This document shows, one piece after another, positions 24,422 through 32,151 of a stretch of DNA of 41,307 nucleotides. Origin of the DNA: Nocardioidaceae bacterium (GTDB taxonomy: Bacteria; Actinomycetota; Actinomycetes; Propionibacteriales; Nocardioidaceae); the NCBI GenBank assembly GCA_009780515.1, contig WQZX01000025.1:1-41307 (forward strand), given 5' to 3'. The translations under genes and the position numbers were made by a program. How positions within the stretch are numbered: position 1 is the stretch's first letter; every line of letters begins with the position of its first letter. The notes under the pieces are model-generated. The model worked only from the letters and a program-made list of their open reading frames with translations. It made no database searches and was not told the origin of the DNA.

Positions 24422-25585
24422 ATGGCCGAGGCCTACATCATCGACGCCGTCCGCACACCGGTCGGCAAGCGCGGCGGCTCGCTCGCGCAGCTCCACTCGG
24501 CCGACATGGCGGCCCACTCGATCAACGCGCTGATGGAGCGCACGGGCGTCGACCCCGGCGCCGTCGACGACGTCATCCTCGGCTGCTGCGACACGATCGG
24601 CTCGCAGGCGGGCGACATCGCGCGCACGGCGTGGCTCGCGGCAGGCCTGCCCGACCACGTGCCCGGCGTGACCATCGACCGCCAGTGCGGCTCCTCGCAG
24701 CAGGCGGTCCACTTCGCCGCGCAGGGCGTGCTGTCCGGCACCCAGGACCTCGTCGTCGCCGGCGGCGTCCAGAACATGTCGGCCATCCCGATCTCCTCGG
24801 CGATGCTGGTCGGTCAGCAGTTCGGCTTCGACACGATCTTCACCGGATCGGCCGGCTGGGCGAGGCGGTACGGCGACCAGGAGGTCAGCCAGTTCCGCGG
24901 CGCCGAGATGATCGCGGAGAAGTGGGACCTGTCCCGCGAGGAGCTCGAGAGGTTCTCGCTCACCTCGCACGAGCGTGCCTTCGCCGCCATCGAGGACGGC
25001 CGGTTCGCGAACGAGATCGCTCCGCTGACCCTCGAGGACGGCACGGTCGTCGACACCGACGAGTGCCCCCGCCGCAGCACGCTGGAGAAGATGGCCTCGC
25101 TGCCGACGCTGCAGGAGGGCGGCCGCCTCACCGCGGCCGTCGCCTCGCAGATCTCCGACGGCTCGGCCGCGCTGCTGATCGCCTCGGAGCAGGCCGTCCG
25201 CGACCACGGGCTGGAGCCGCGGGCCCGCATCCACCACCTGTCGGTCCGCGGCGACGACCCGGTCTGGATGCTCACCGGACCGATCCGCGCGACGGCGTAC
25301 GCGTTGGAGAGGTCGGGCATGACCATCGACGACATCGACCTCTTCGAGTGCAACGAGGCGTTCGCGCCCGTCGTCCTGGCGTGGATGCGGGAGACCGGGG
25401 CTCCGCACGAGAAGGTCAACGTCAACGGCGGCGGCATCGCCCTCGGCCACCCGATCGGGGCCACCGGTGCGCGGCTGATGTCGACGCTCCTCAACGAGCT
25501 GGAGCGCACCGGCGGCCGGTTCGGTCTGCAGACGATGTGCGAGGGCGGCGGTCAGGCCAACGTGACCATCATCGAGCGGCTGTAG
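24422..25585 (+). CDS. fadA6: Acetyl-CoA acyltransferase (thiolase)
   Basis: A 387-residue thiolase, the size of mycobacterial FadA6 (Rv3556c). The nucleophilic Cys is C89 in TIDRQCGSSQQAVHFAA; NEAFAPV, NVNGGGIALGHPIGATGARL and the C-terminal MCEGGGQANVTII give the His and second Cys of the active site. FadA6 is proposed to cleave the opened-ring acyl-CoA formed after IpdAB. ATG 24422 has GAGGAAG at the expected distance, within the kstR2 end. The 3' end overlaps the convergent PilZ gene by 17 bp. Confidence 0.93.
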   Translation: MAEAYIIDAVRTPVGKRGGSLAQLHSADMAAHSINALMERTGVDPGAVDDVILGCCDTIGSQAGDIARTAWLAAGLPDHVPGVTIDRQCGSSQQAVHFAAQGVLSGTQDLVVAGGVQNMSAIPISSAMLVGQQFGFDTIFTGSAGWARRYGDQEVSQFRGAEMIAEKWDLSREELERFSLTSHERAFAAIEDGRFANEIAPLTLEDGTVVDTDECPRRSTLEKMASLPTLQEGGRLTAAVASQISDGSAALLIASEQAVRDHGLEPRARIHHLSVRGDDPVWMLTGPIRATAYALERSGMTIDDIDLFECNEAFAPVVLAWMRETGAPHEKVNVNGGGIALGHPIGATGARLMSTLLNELERTGGRFGLQTMCEGGGQANVTIIERL

Positions 25586-26294
25586 TCGATCCTGCCGAGC
25601 GCGGATCCGCGGCCGCGCTGCCGGCTCGGGCTGCCCGGCGCTCGGCCTCGAAGGCCGCGCGGCGGAGGCGATCGCCGTGCTCGCCGCGGTCGGCGAAGCG
25701 GACGGCGACGCCGGCCCCGCCCGGATAGTCCACGTGTCGTACGACGGTCGCCGGCGACTGCAGCTCCTCGCCGTCGATGCGCAGCGTGGTGATCACGGTG
25801 GTCCCGGGCGGCGGGGGAGTCGTCCGCACGAACGCCAGCGCCCCGCCCTCGCTGAGGTCGACCGTGACGCCGTCCAGCTCGTGCTCCTCGGGCTCGGTGC
25901 CGCTCCGCGCCGGCCGGTCGGCGTACCACTGCAGCCGGACGGGCACGGCGACGCCGGCGCGGAAGTGCATGCGCTCCTGAAGCCGCATCACCGGGGGAGC
26001 CGGAACCAGCTGCCAGACGCGGCCGTAGGCCCGACGGCCGGGGTGCGCGCTCACCGCGCAGCTCATCCTGCCGCGGGCGCAGGTCCAGGACAGCTCGGCG
26101 TGGAGGTGGTGCTCGAGCGGGTCGAGCTCCGGAGGGCAGGAGACGACCAGGGTCGGCAGGCCGCCCGGCGCGTCCTCGACGTCCATCACCCGTGTCGTCG
26201 CCACGACGGGGTCGCCGACGGTGCGCTCGATGCGCAGCACCACCGGCTGCAGGGTCTCGGGGAGGCTGGTCCGGTCGAGGTCGTGTGCGGCCAC
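25569..26294 (-). CDS. PilZ domain protein
   Basis: A 241-residue cytoplasmic protein with a YcgR-like layout: an N-terminal beta-rich flagellar-brake-type domain (residues 1-100) and a C-terminal PilZ domain. The c-di-GMP-binding motifs are visible as R108-x3-R112 (QERMHFRAGV) and D146LSEGG, matching RxxxR and (D/N)xSxxG, so ligand binding is expected. The C-terminal 25 residues are Arg/Ala-rich and low-complexity. The start is GTG 26294. It converges on and overlaps fadA6. There is no known link to steroid catabolism; it sits between two HIP operons that are nearer each other in mycobacteria. Confidence 0.82.
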   Translation of the reverse strand: MAAHDLDRTSLPETLQPVVLRIERTVGDPVVATTRVMDVEDAPGGLPTLVVSCPPELDPLEHHLHAELSWTCARGRMSCAVSAHPGRRAYGRVWQLVPAPPVMRLQERMHFRAGVAVPVRLQWYADRPARSGTEPEEHELDGVTVDLSEGGALAFVRTTPPPPGTTVITTLRIDGEELQSPATVVRHVDYPGGAGVAVRFADRGEHGDRLRRAAFEAERRAARAGSAAADPRSAGSTTAAR

Positions 26295-26340
26295 GTGACT
26301 CCTATCGGCACGCGGCGGTGCGGCTGAGGAGTCGGCGGGG

Positions 26341-26718
26341 TCAGCTGATGGTGAAGGCGAGCCAGAGCCCGACCGCCAGTGGCACCAGGCTGGTGAGGTG
26401 CCACAGGGACAGGGGCTTCTTGCGGTTCAGCGCCCGCACAGCGGCGACCCCGCAGTTCCAGAACAGCGAGCCGATGATGCACAGGCCGATCTTGGACGCG
26501 GTGTTGCCGCCGCCGACATCCAGCACCGCGGCGAGGATCATGCCCGCGGTGAGGTGCGCGATCGTGGTCATGATCAGCACGGACACGACCCGGCGCTGCA
26601 CCCGCTCGAGACGCTTGACCGCCTCCGGGTCGCGCTTCGGGCGAGGAGCGTTCGGGTCCATCAGGTGGCGACGCCTCGGCGGGGCCGAGGGGCTGCCCGA
26701 GGTGGTCGGCGTGTTCAC
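26341..26718 (-). CDS. Small three-helix membrane protein of unknown function
   Basis: A 125-residue protein with a Pro/Arg-rich cytoplasmic N-terminus (about 1-45) and three predicted membrane segments: VSVLIMTTIAHLTAGMILAA, a second around IGLCIIGSLFWNCGVAAV, and LVPLAVGLWLAFTIS at the end. No family is recognised. GTG 26718 is supported by TAATCT ending 6 nt upstream, a likely -10 for a leaderless transcript; ATG 26661 is an alternative that would remove 19 residues. It follows the ipdC end on the same strand but with a 51-bp gap, upstream of the PilZ gene. Confidence 0.65.
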   Translation of the reverse strand: MNTPTTSGSPSAPPRRRHLMDPNAPRPKRDPEAVKRLERVQRRVVSVLIMTTIAHLTAGMILAAVLDVGGGNTASKIGLCIIGSLFWNCGVAAVRALNRKKPLSLWHLTSLVPLAVGLWLAFTIS

Positions 26719-26769
26719 GACTCCAGATTAGTCGTGCGACTCACCCCGACCCAGCCGGTGAGCGTGTGA

Positions 26770-27849
26770 TCAGAGCAACCGGTCGACGACGTACGACGCC
26801 CCTCGGCGCAGCTCCTGCGCGGCGCGGTCGACGATGCGGTCGATGAGCTCCTCGCAGGTGGGGAGGTCGTCGATGACGCCCACGACCTGGCCGCTGGCGA
26901 GGACGCCGGCCGCGGTGTCGCCCTCGACCAGGCCTGCCTTGAGCATCATCGGGGTGTTGGCGGCCAGTGACATCTGGGCGAGGGTGCGGCCCTGCTCCCT
27001 CCGCATCGAGCGGCCGTCGCGCGCCAGGTCGGTCCAGGACATCCCGGACTCGCGCTTGAACTCCAGCGTGCGCCGCACCGTCGGCCCCAGTCGCTTCACC
27101 GCACTGGTCTCCTCCAGCTCCGACACGAGGTCGGTCCGCAGCATCCGGTGCGGCATGCCGTCGACCTTCGCGGTCACGACCGTGTCGGTCAGGCCCTTGG
27201 AGAGGTAGAGCTGCTTCACGGCGTCGGGCACGGCCGAGTCCTGGGTGAGCAGGAAGCGGGTGCCCATGCCGACGCCGGCGGCGCCGTAGGACAGGGCGGC
27301 GGCGAGGCCGCGGCCGTCGAAGAAGCCGCCCGCGGCGATGACCGGGATGTCGACCGCGTCGAGCACGGTGGGCAGCAGCAGCGTCGTCGGGATCGGGCCG
27401 GTGTGCCCGCCGCCCTCGCCGCCCTGCACCATCACCGCGTCGGCGCCCCAGGCGGCGACCTTCTTCGCGTGCTTGGCCGCGCCGATCGACGGCATCACGA
27501 CGATGTCGTGCTCCTTGAGCTTGGCTATCAGCTCGGGCTTCGGCGCCAGCGCGAAGCTGGCGACCTTCACGCCGTGGTCGATGAGCAGCTGGCAGCGGTC
27601 CGCCGCGTCGCCGGCATCGGCACGCAGGTTCACGCCGAACGGCCTGTCGGTGCGCGACCCGACCTCGATGATCGCCTTCTCCAGCTCGGCGAACGTCATC
27701 GTCGCCGACGCGAGGATGCCGAGCCCGCCGGCGTTGGCGGTCCCGGACGTCAGGCGCGGGCCGGAGACCCAGCCCATGCCGGTCTGCACGACCGGGTGGC
27801 GGACGCCGACCAGGTCGGTGAACGGCGTACGGATCGTCTGCTCACGCAT
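26770..27849 (-). CDS. ipdC: IpdC, flavin-dependent enzyme of HIP catabolism (NPD family)
   Basis: A 359-residue TIM-barrel flavoprotein of the nitronate monooxygenase/2-nitropropane dioxygenase family. It has VQTGMGWVSGPRLTSGTANA, NLRADAGD, VMVQGGEGGGHTGPIPT (the FMN phosphate-binding and catalytic-His segment) and PVIAAGGFFDGRGLAAALSY. IpdC (Rv3553) acts in C/D-ring degradation on a hydroxylated HIP-derived CoA ester. AAGGAGG just before ATG 27849 is a strong Shine-Dalgarno located inside ipdB, with which it overlaps by 8 nt. Order echA20-ipdA-ipdB-ipdC equals Rv3550-Rv3553. Confidence 0.92.
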   Translation of the reverse strand: MREQTIRTPFTDLVGVRHPVVQTGMGWVSGPRLTSGTANAGGLGILASATMTFAELEKAIIEVGSRTDRPFGVNLRADAGDAADRCQLLIDHGVKVASFALAPKPELIAKLKEHDIVVMPSIGAAKHAKKVAAWGADAVMVQGGEGGGHTGPIPTTLLLPTVLDAVDIPVIAAGGFFDGRGLAAALSYGAAGVGMGTRFLLTQDSAVPDAVKQLYLSKGLTDTVVTAKVDGMPHRMLRTDLVSELEETSAVKRLGPTVRRTLEFKRESGMSWTDLARDGRSMRREQGRTLAQMSLAANTPMMLKAGLVEGDTAAGVLASGQVVGVIDDLPTCEELIDRIVDRAAQELRRGASYVVDRLL

Positions 27850-28591
27850 TCGGCACCTCCTTGAAGCGCAGACCCTTCGGGTCGATCACGTTCTCGATCA
27901 GCGTGACCTCCTCGGAGGTCGGCTCCCGCGTGGTCGGTACGCCGGTGGGCACGTCGAGCTCGAACCCGGTCGCCTCGTGCAGCTCGTCCGCGCTCACGCC
28001 CGGGTGGATCGAGAGCACGCGCAGGGTGCCGTCGGGACCGCCGACGTCGAAGACCGCGAGGTTGCTGACGATCCGATGGATGTCGTTGTACTTCGCGGCC
28101 CCTCTGCCCGCCGCCGCGGCCAGCGTCGGTCCGACGCCGGAGACCACGTCGACGCGCTCCACGAAGACGCGGGTCGAGTGCCGTGGCACCCAGTAGGACG
28201 TGCGGTTGTTGACGGTGTTGCCCGGTGCGCCGCGCGAGCCGAGCAGCTGTCGCCTCGGCCGGGCGAAGTCGCCGATCGCGGAGATGTTCTGGTTGCCCTG
28301 ACGGTCGACCTGCGTCGCCCCCATCATCACGTGGCGCTTGCCGTAGGCGACCACGTCGAAGACCTTCGGGAACGGGATCCAGCCCTCCACGACGTCCTTG
28401 CCGCCCAGCGGGGGAGTGCCGGCCAGGAAGACCGACTCGCCGTCGCTGATCAGCAGGTCCGGGTTGCTGGTCAGGCGGGCGAGTCGCACGCCGACCGTGG
28501 GCAGCAGGCCCATCGGGGACGCGAAGATCTCGCCGTCGTCCTTGAACGCGTCCGCGATCGCCGCGGCACACACGTCTGCGCGAGTGGTCAT
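27842..28591 (-). CDS. ipdB: COCHEA-CoA hydrolase, beta subunit
   Basis: A 249-residue member of the CoA-transferase beta-like family. With IpdA it forms a heterotetramer that hydrolytically opens ring C of COCHEA-CoA; unlike true CoA transferases it has no transferase role in this pathway. HVMMGATQVDRQGNQNISAI, RSRGAPGNTV-type sequence (LGSRGAPGNTVNNRTSYWVP) and SIHPGVSADELHEATGFEL are conserved family segments. ATG 28591 overlaps the ipdA stop as ATGA. Expression is expected from the 30241 operator-promoter. Confidence 0.93.
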   Translation of the reverse strand: MTTRADVCAAAIADAFKDDGEIFASPMGLLPTVGVRLARLTSNPDLLISDGESVFLAGTPPLGGKDVVEGWIPFPKVFDVVAYGKRHVMMGATQVDRQGNQNISAIGDFARPRRQLLGSRGAPGNTVNNRTSYWVPRHSTRVFVERVDVVSGVGPTLAAAAGRGAAKYNDIHRIVSNLAVFDVGGPDGTLRVLSIHPGVSADELHEATGFELDVPTGVPTTREPTSEEVTLIENVIDPKGLRFKEVPNA

Positions 28592-29478
28592 CCCTGCTCC
28601 TCCCGGAACGCCGTCACGGCTGCCTGGTAGGCGGTCTCGTCGCCGGACAGGAACCGGTCGTGGAACGCCTGCCAGTCCTCGTCGGGGCCACCGGCCGCGG
28701 CGGCGTACGCCTTCTGGAAGCGCTCGTCGCGCTCGTAGTCGGGCACGCAGCTGGTGAAGTGGGCGCCGTTCGGTGCCTCGACGACGCCGTCGACCATCAT
28801 CCGGCTGAGCAGCAGCCGCTGGACCGGGGTGTCGACGGTCAGCCCGGCGGTGTCGACGACCTCCTCGACCGAGAGGTACGTCTTGTCGGCGGCCATCGCG
28901 AAGAGGTCGTCGAAGTAGGGGTCCGGGCCGAGGTACGTCGCGTTGCCGTGCGCGTCGGCCCGGTTGAGGTGGACCAGCGCGGCGTCGAGCCTGAGCGCGG
29001 GTACGGCGACCAGCTCCTCGCGCGCGCCGTCCGCGTCGGCGTACGGGCTGGTGACGGTGGCCAGCTGGGGGTTGTTCAGCATCACGTCGGAGCCGAGGCC
29101 GGCGCGCATCGGCAGGAACGGCAGCCGTTGCGCGGCCGCGCGCAGGCCGGTCTGGAACATGCCCTCGTCGAGCTCGACGACCTCGGGGATCGTGCCGTTC
29201 TGCCGTGCCCGCTGGAAGTTCGGCTCGAGCGGGACGGTGTCGAGCGAGACGAACGCGTAGGTGAGCCGCCGGATCTTGCCGGCGCGAGCGAGCAGGCCGA
29301 CGTCGGCGCCGCCCCAGCTGACGACGTGGAGGTCGGTCAGGTCGGAGCGGTAGAGCGCGCGCACGAGGGCCATCGGCTTGCGCCGCGGGCCCCACCCGCC
29401 GATGCCGATGGTCATGCCGCTCTCCAGGCTGGCGACGACGTCGTCGATCGACATCTTCTTGTCCCGGGGACGGGTCAC
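28588..29478 (-). CDS. ipdA: COCHEA-CoA hydrolase, alpha subunit
   Basis: A 296-residue CoA-transferase alpha-like protein, partner of IpdB in ring-C opening. MTIGIGGWGPRRKPMALVRA is the N-terminal G-rich CoA-binding loop; VVSWGGADVGLLARAGKIRR, VELDEGMFQTGLRAAAQRLP and VHLNRADAHGNATYLGPDPY are further family landmarks. The start is GTG 29478, overlapping the echA20 stop as GTGA; a Shine-Dalgarno is not obvious, so re-initiation from echA20 is likely. Confidence 0.93.
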   Translation of the reverse strand: MTRPRDKKMSIDDVVASLESGMTIGIGGWGPRRKPMALVRALYRSDLTDLHVVSWGGADVGLLARAGKIRRLTYAFVSLDTVPLEPNFQRARQNGTIPEVVELDEGMFQTGLRAAAQRLPFLPMRAGLGSDVMLNNPQLATVTSPYADADGAREELVAVPALRLDAALVHLNRADAHGNATYLGPDPYFDDLFAMAADKTYLSVEEVVDTAGLTVDTPVQRLLLSRMMVDGVVEAPNGAHFTSCVPDYERDERFQKAYAAAAGGPDEDWQAFHDRFLSGDETAYQAAVTAFREEQG

Positions 29479-30230
29479 TTCCTGGCTCCCTTGTCAGTTC
29501 CGGCGAAGTCGTCGCGGAGCTCGTCGCTCACGCCCATCAGGTTCAGCTCGAAGGTGAAGCCCTGCTCCCAGCGGTAGGACTTGTTCACGTCGATCGGGTC
29601 GATCCCGTTGAGCGCCTCCTTGGCGGCCCGGATGACCTTGGTGTTCTTGCCTGCGATCTCGGCGGCGACCTCCAGGGCAGCGTCGAGCAGCTCCTCGCGC
29701 GGGTGGACCGACAGGACCGACCCGAACTGCACGAGGCCCGCGGCCTTGATCGTCCGCGCGGTGAAGTAGAGGGTGCGCATGAGGTGCTGCGGCACCAGCC
29801 GTGCCATGTGGGTCGCGGCACCGAGGGCGCCCTGGTTGACCTCCGGAACGCCGAAGAACGCGTCGTCGGAGGCGACCACGATGTCGGCGTTGCCGACCAG
29901 GCCCACACCGCCGCCGAGGCAGAAGCCGTTGACCGCGGCGATCACCGGGACGCTGCACTCGTAGACGGCCTTGAAGGCGGCGTAGCAGCCCTTGTTCGCG
30001 CCGAGCAGGGCGTCGAACCCGGTCGTGCTCTGCATCTCCTTGATGTCGACGCCCGCGTTGAAGCCGCGGCCCTCGGCGCGCAGCACGACGACCCGGGTGT
30101 GGGGATCGGTGCTCGCGAAGTCGAGGGTGGCCGCGAGGTCGAACCATCCCTGGACGGTGAGCGCGTTGACCGGTGGAGCGTCCATCGTGACGATCCGGAC
30201 GCCGTCCCGCAGCTCGCTGGTGACTGGCAT
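29475..30230 (-). CDS. echA20: Crotonase-family ring-D hydrolase
   Basis: A 251-residue crotonase. EchA20 of M. tuberculosis hydrolytically opens the last cyclopentanone ring (ring D) of HIEC-CoA to give COCHEA-CoA, the IpdAB substrate. The oxyanion-hole segments are AEGRGFNAGVDIKEM and VNGFCLGGGVGLVGNADIV, followed by FGVPEVNQGALGAATHMARL. It is first in the operon; ATG 30230 is 10 bp from the divergent operator palindrome. Size and operon position match Rv3550 (247 residues). Sequence alone would only say enoyl-CoA hydratase/isomerase family; context settles the assignment. Confidence 0.92.
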   Translation of the reverse strand: MPVTSELRDGVRIVTMDAPPVNALTVQGWFDLAATLDFASTDPHTRVVVLRAEGRGFNAGVDIKEMQSTTGFDALLGANKGCYAAFKAVYECSVPVIAAVNGFCLGGGVGLVGNADIVVASDDAFFGVPEVNQGALGAATHMARLVPQHLMRTLYFTARTIKAAGLVQFGSVLSVHPREELLDAALEVAAEIAGKNTKVIRAAKEALNGIDPIDVNKSYRWEQGFTFELNLMGVSDELRDDFAGTDKGARK

Positions 30231-30240
30231 GGGACCAACC

Positions 30241-30260
30241 TACCAAGCATTTGCTTGGTA
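30241..30260. promoter_or_regulatory. KstR2-type candidate operator between echA20 and the SDR operon
   Basis: TACCAAGCATTTGCTTGGTA lies exactly 10 bp from each of the two divergent start codons, so one operator can serve both echA20-ipdABC and the SDR pair. It is the same 20-mer as at 19392-19411 and 21769-21788, without their longer flanking symmetry. Confidence 0.78.
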
Positions 30261-30270
30261 TGGTGCCGAC

Positions 30271-31044
30271 ATGGCCCTGAGCATCGATCTCTCCGGGCGG
30301 GTCGCTCTTGTCACCGGAGGAGCCCGCGGCATCGGCCGTGGCATCAGCGAGGTCCTCATCGCGGCGGGCGCCACGGTGATCACCTGCGCCCGCTCCGAGG
30401 CCGATCCGCCGGCGGGTGCGACCCACCGGCTGTGCGACGTACGGGATCCGGAGGCGGTCGCGGCGCTGGTCGACGCGATCGCGCAGGAGCACGGACGGCT
30501 CGACGTCGTGGTGAACAACGCCGGGGGAGCGCCGTACGCCGAGGCGGCGACCGCGAGCCCGCGCTTCCACGACAAGGTCCTCGCCCTGAACCTCGCCGCC
30601 CCGCTGAACGTCGCGCAGGCGGCCAACCGGGTCATGCAGGGCCAAGCCGGCGGTGGGGCGATCGTGAACATCTCGTCGGTCAGCGCGACCCGCCCCAGCC
30701 CGGGCACGGCGGCGTACGGCGCCGCCAAGTCCGGTCTCGACTCGCTCACCGGGAGCCTCGCCATTGAGTGGGGCCCGAAGGTCCGCGTCAACGCGATCGA
30801 CGTCGGGATGGTCCGCACCGCCGACACCGCCGACCACTACGGCGGCGACGAGACCGTCGCCGCGATCGAGCGCACGATCCCCGCCGGCCGGATGGCCGAC
30901 ATCGCCGAGATCGGCAACGTCGTGGCCTTCCTGGCCAGCGACCTCGCGTCGTACGTCTCCGGGGCGGCCGTCGCCTGCCACGGCGGCGGCGAGCAGCCGG
31001 TCTTCCTGCACATCGCCCAGAACACCCACGAGGAGAGCACGTGA
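30271..31044 (+). CDS. Short-chain dehydrogenase, Rv3549c-like
   Basis: A 257-residue classical SDR with VALVTGGARGIGRGIS, CDVRDPEAV, VVNNAGGAPYAEA, the catalytic Ser in NISSVSATRP and YGAAK. It is first of two SDR genes divergent from echA20, the place of Rv3549c in the KstR2 regulon. The expected role is oxidation or reduction of a hydroxy/keto group on a HIP-derived CoA ester; the substrate is not known from sequence. ATG 30271 is 10 bp after the operator and lacks a Shine-Dalgarno, so the mRNA is probably leaderless. Its stop overlaps the next start by GTGA. Confidence 0.87.
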   Translation: MALSIDLSGRVALVTGGARGIGRGISEVLIAAGATVITCARSEADPPAGATHRLCDVRDPEAVAALVDAIAQEHGRLDVVVNNAGGAPYAEAATASPRFHDKVLALNLAAPLNVAQAANRVMQGQAGGGAIVNISSVSATRPSPGTAAYGAAKSGLDSLTGSLAIEWGPKVRVNAIDVGMVRTADTADHYGGDETVAAIERTIPAGRMADIAEIGNVVAFLASDLASYVSGAAVACHGGGEQPVFLHIAQNTHEEST

Positions 31045-31919
31045 GCAGGTTGTTGGAGGGTCGCATCGCGATCGTCACCGGGGCGGGCCGTGGCATCGGC
31101 CGGGCCCATGCGCTGGAGCTCGCGCGCCACGGCGCGAAGGTCGTCGTCAACGACTACGGCGTCTCGCTGGCGGGTGAGAAGGAGGAGTCGCCCGCCCACG
31201 AGGTCGTGCGTGAGATCGAGGCCCTCGGCGGCGAGGCCGTCGTCAACGGCGCGGACGTCGCCGACTTCGAGGCCGCCGCCGCGCTGGTGCGGCAGGCGAT
31301 CGACACCTTCGGCGGGCTCGACATCCTGGTCAACAACGCCGGGTTCGTGCGCGACCGGATGCTCGTCAACACCTCCGAGGACGAGTGGGACGCGGTCATC
31401 CGGGTGCACCTCAAGGGTCACTTCGCGACGATGCGGCATGCCGGTGCCTACTGGCGTGCCGAGTCCAAGGAGGGTCGCCCACGCGTCGCGCGGGTCATCA
31501 ACACCTCGTCGGGTGCCGGGCTGCAGGGCTCGATCGGCCAGGCGACGTACTCCGCCGCCAAGGCCGGCATCGCGGGCCTGACCCTGGTCGCGGCCGCTGA
31601 GATGGGCCGGTACGGCGTGACTGTCAACGCCATCGCGCCCGTTGCCAGGACGCGCATGACCGAGGGCGCCTTCGACACCTCCGCGATGGCGCTCCCCGAG
31701 GACAACTCACCGCTCGTCGCCTGGCTCGCCTCGAAGGACGCCGGTGACGTGACGGGCCGGGTCATCGAGATCGACGGCCAGGTGATCACCGTCGAGAACT
31801 GCTGGTCCCACGGCCCCTCCCGTGACGCCGGCGCGCGCTGGCAGGCCGAGGATGTCGGTCCGGCCCTCCGTCAGCTGCTCGCGGAGGCGCCGGCGCCTGA
31901 GCCGGTCTACGGCACGTGA
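31041..31919 (+). CDS. Short-chain dehydrogenase, Rv3548c-like
   Basis: A 292-residue SDR of the longer hydroxyacyl-CoA dehydrogenase type. It has IAIVTGAGRGIGRAHALELA, VVVNDYGVSLAGEKEE, ILVNNAGFVRDRML, NTSSGAGLQGSIGQATYSAAK (catalytic Ser, Tyr and Lys) and VNAIAPVARTRMTE. The C-terminal extension with WSHGPSRDAGARWQAEDV is typical of relatives of the dehydrogenase domain of multifunctional peroxisomal enzyme 2. It matches Rv3548c in order. The GTG start overlaps the preceding gene by 4 nt. Its TGA is the first three bases of a 34-bp palindrome that may serve as the terminator. Confidence 0.86.
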   Translation: MSRLLEGRIAIVTGAGRGIGRAHALELARHGAKVVVNDYGVSLAGEKEESPAHEVVREIEALGGEAVVNGADVADFEAAAALVRQAIDTFGGLDILVNNAGFVRDRMLVNTSEDEWDAVIRVHLKGHFATMRHAGAYWRAESKEGRPRVARVINTSSGAGLQGSIGQATYSAAKAGIAGLTLVAAAEMGRYGVTVNAIAPVARTRMTEGAFDTSAMALPEDNSPLVAWLASKDAGDVTGRVIEIDGQVITVENCWSHGPSRDAGARWQAEDVGPALRQLLAEAPAPEPVYGT

Positions 31920-31950
31920 CAGTTTCACCGGCCGGCCGGTGAAACTGTCA
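31917..31950. repeat. Perfect 34-bp palindrome, left copy
   Basis: Each arm is TGACAGTTTCACCGGCC or its complement, with no spacer. It begins at the stop codon of the preceding SDR gene and could act as a bidirectional terminator. An identical 34-bp sequence lies at 33167-33200, on the other side of the DUF559-like gene. Directly inside is a weaker inverted repeat starting GTTGGACGA and ending TCGTCCAA (31951-31997). Confidence 0.85.
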
Positions 31951-32151
31951 GTTGGACGAAGAAAGTTGCGCGGTTCAGCCACAGGTTCGTCGTCCAAGTC
32001 GGCAAGGTGTCGATCAGATGGCGGAGTCGACAGGTCACTCCAGCCCCACGGCGGCCCCTGAAGCGCGGCTCTGCCTGGGGATGGCGGTCGTGCTCCACAG
32101 GCGACCAGACCTCGGTGGATGTCGGTCTGGCGTTCCTCGCACTGTCTGCAC

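Noticed and set aside
29475..30230. Generic enoyl-CoA hydratase assignment for the crotonase beside ipdA.
   Set aside because: Operon order with ipdA, ipdB and ipdC and the size match EchA20, the ring-D hydrolase.
31917..31950. 34-bp palindrome considered as a phage or integrative-element attachment site.
   Set aside because: No integrase, tRNA gene or phage genes are in the segment; attachment cores are not normally spacer-free perfect palindromes.
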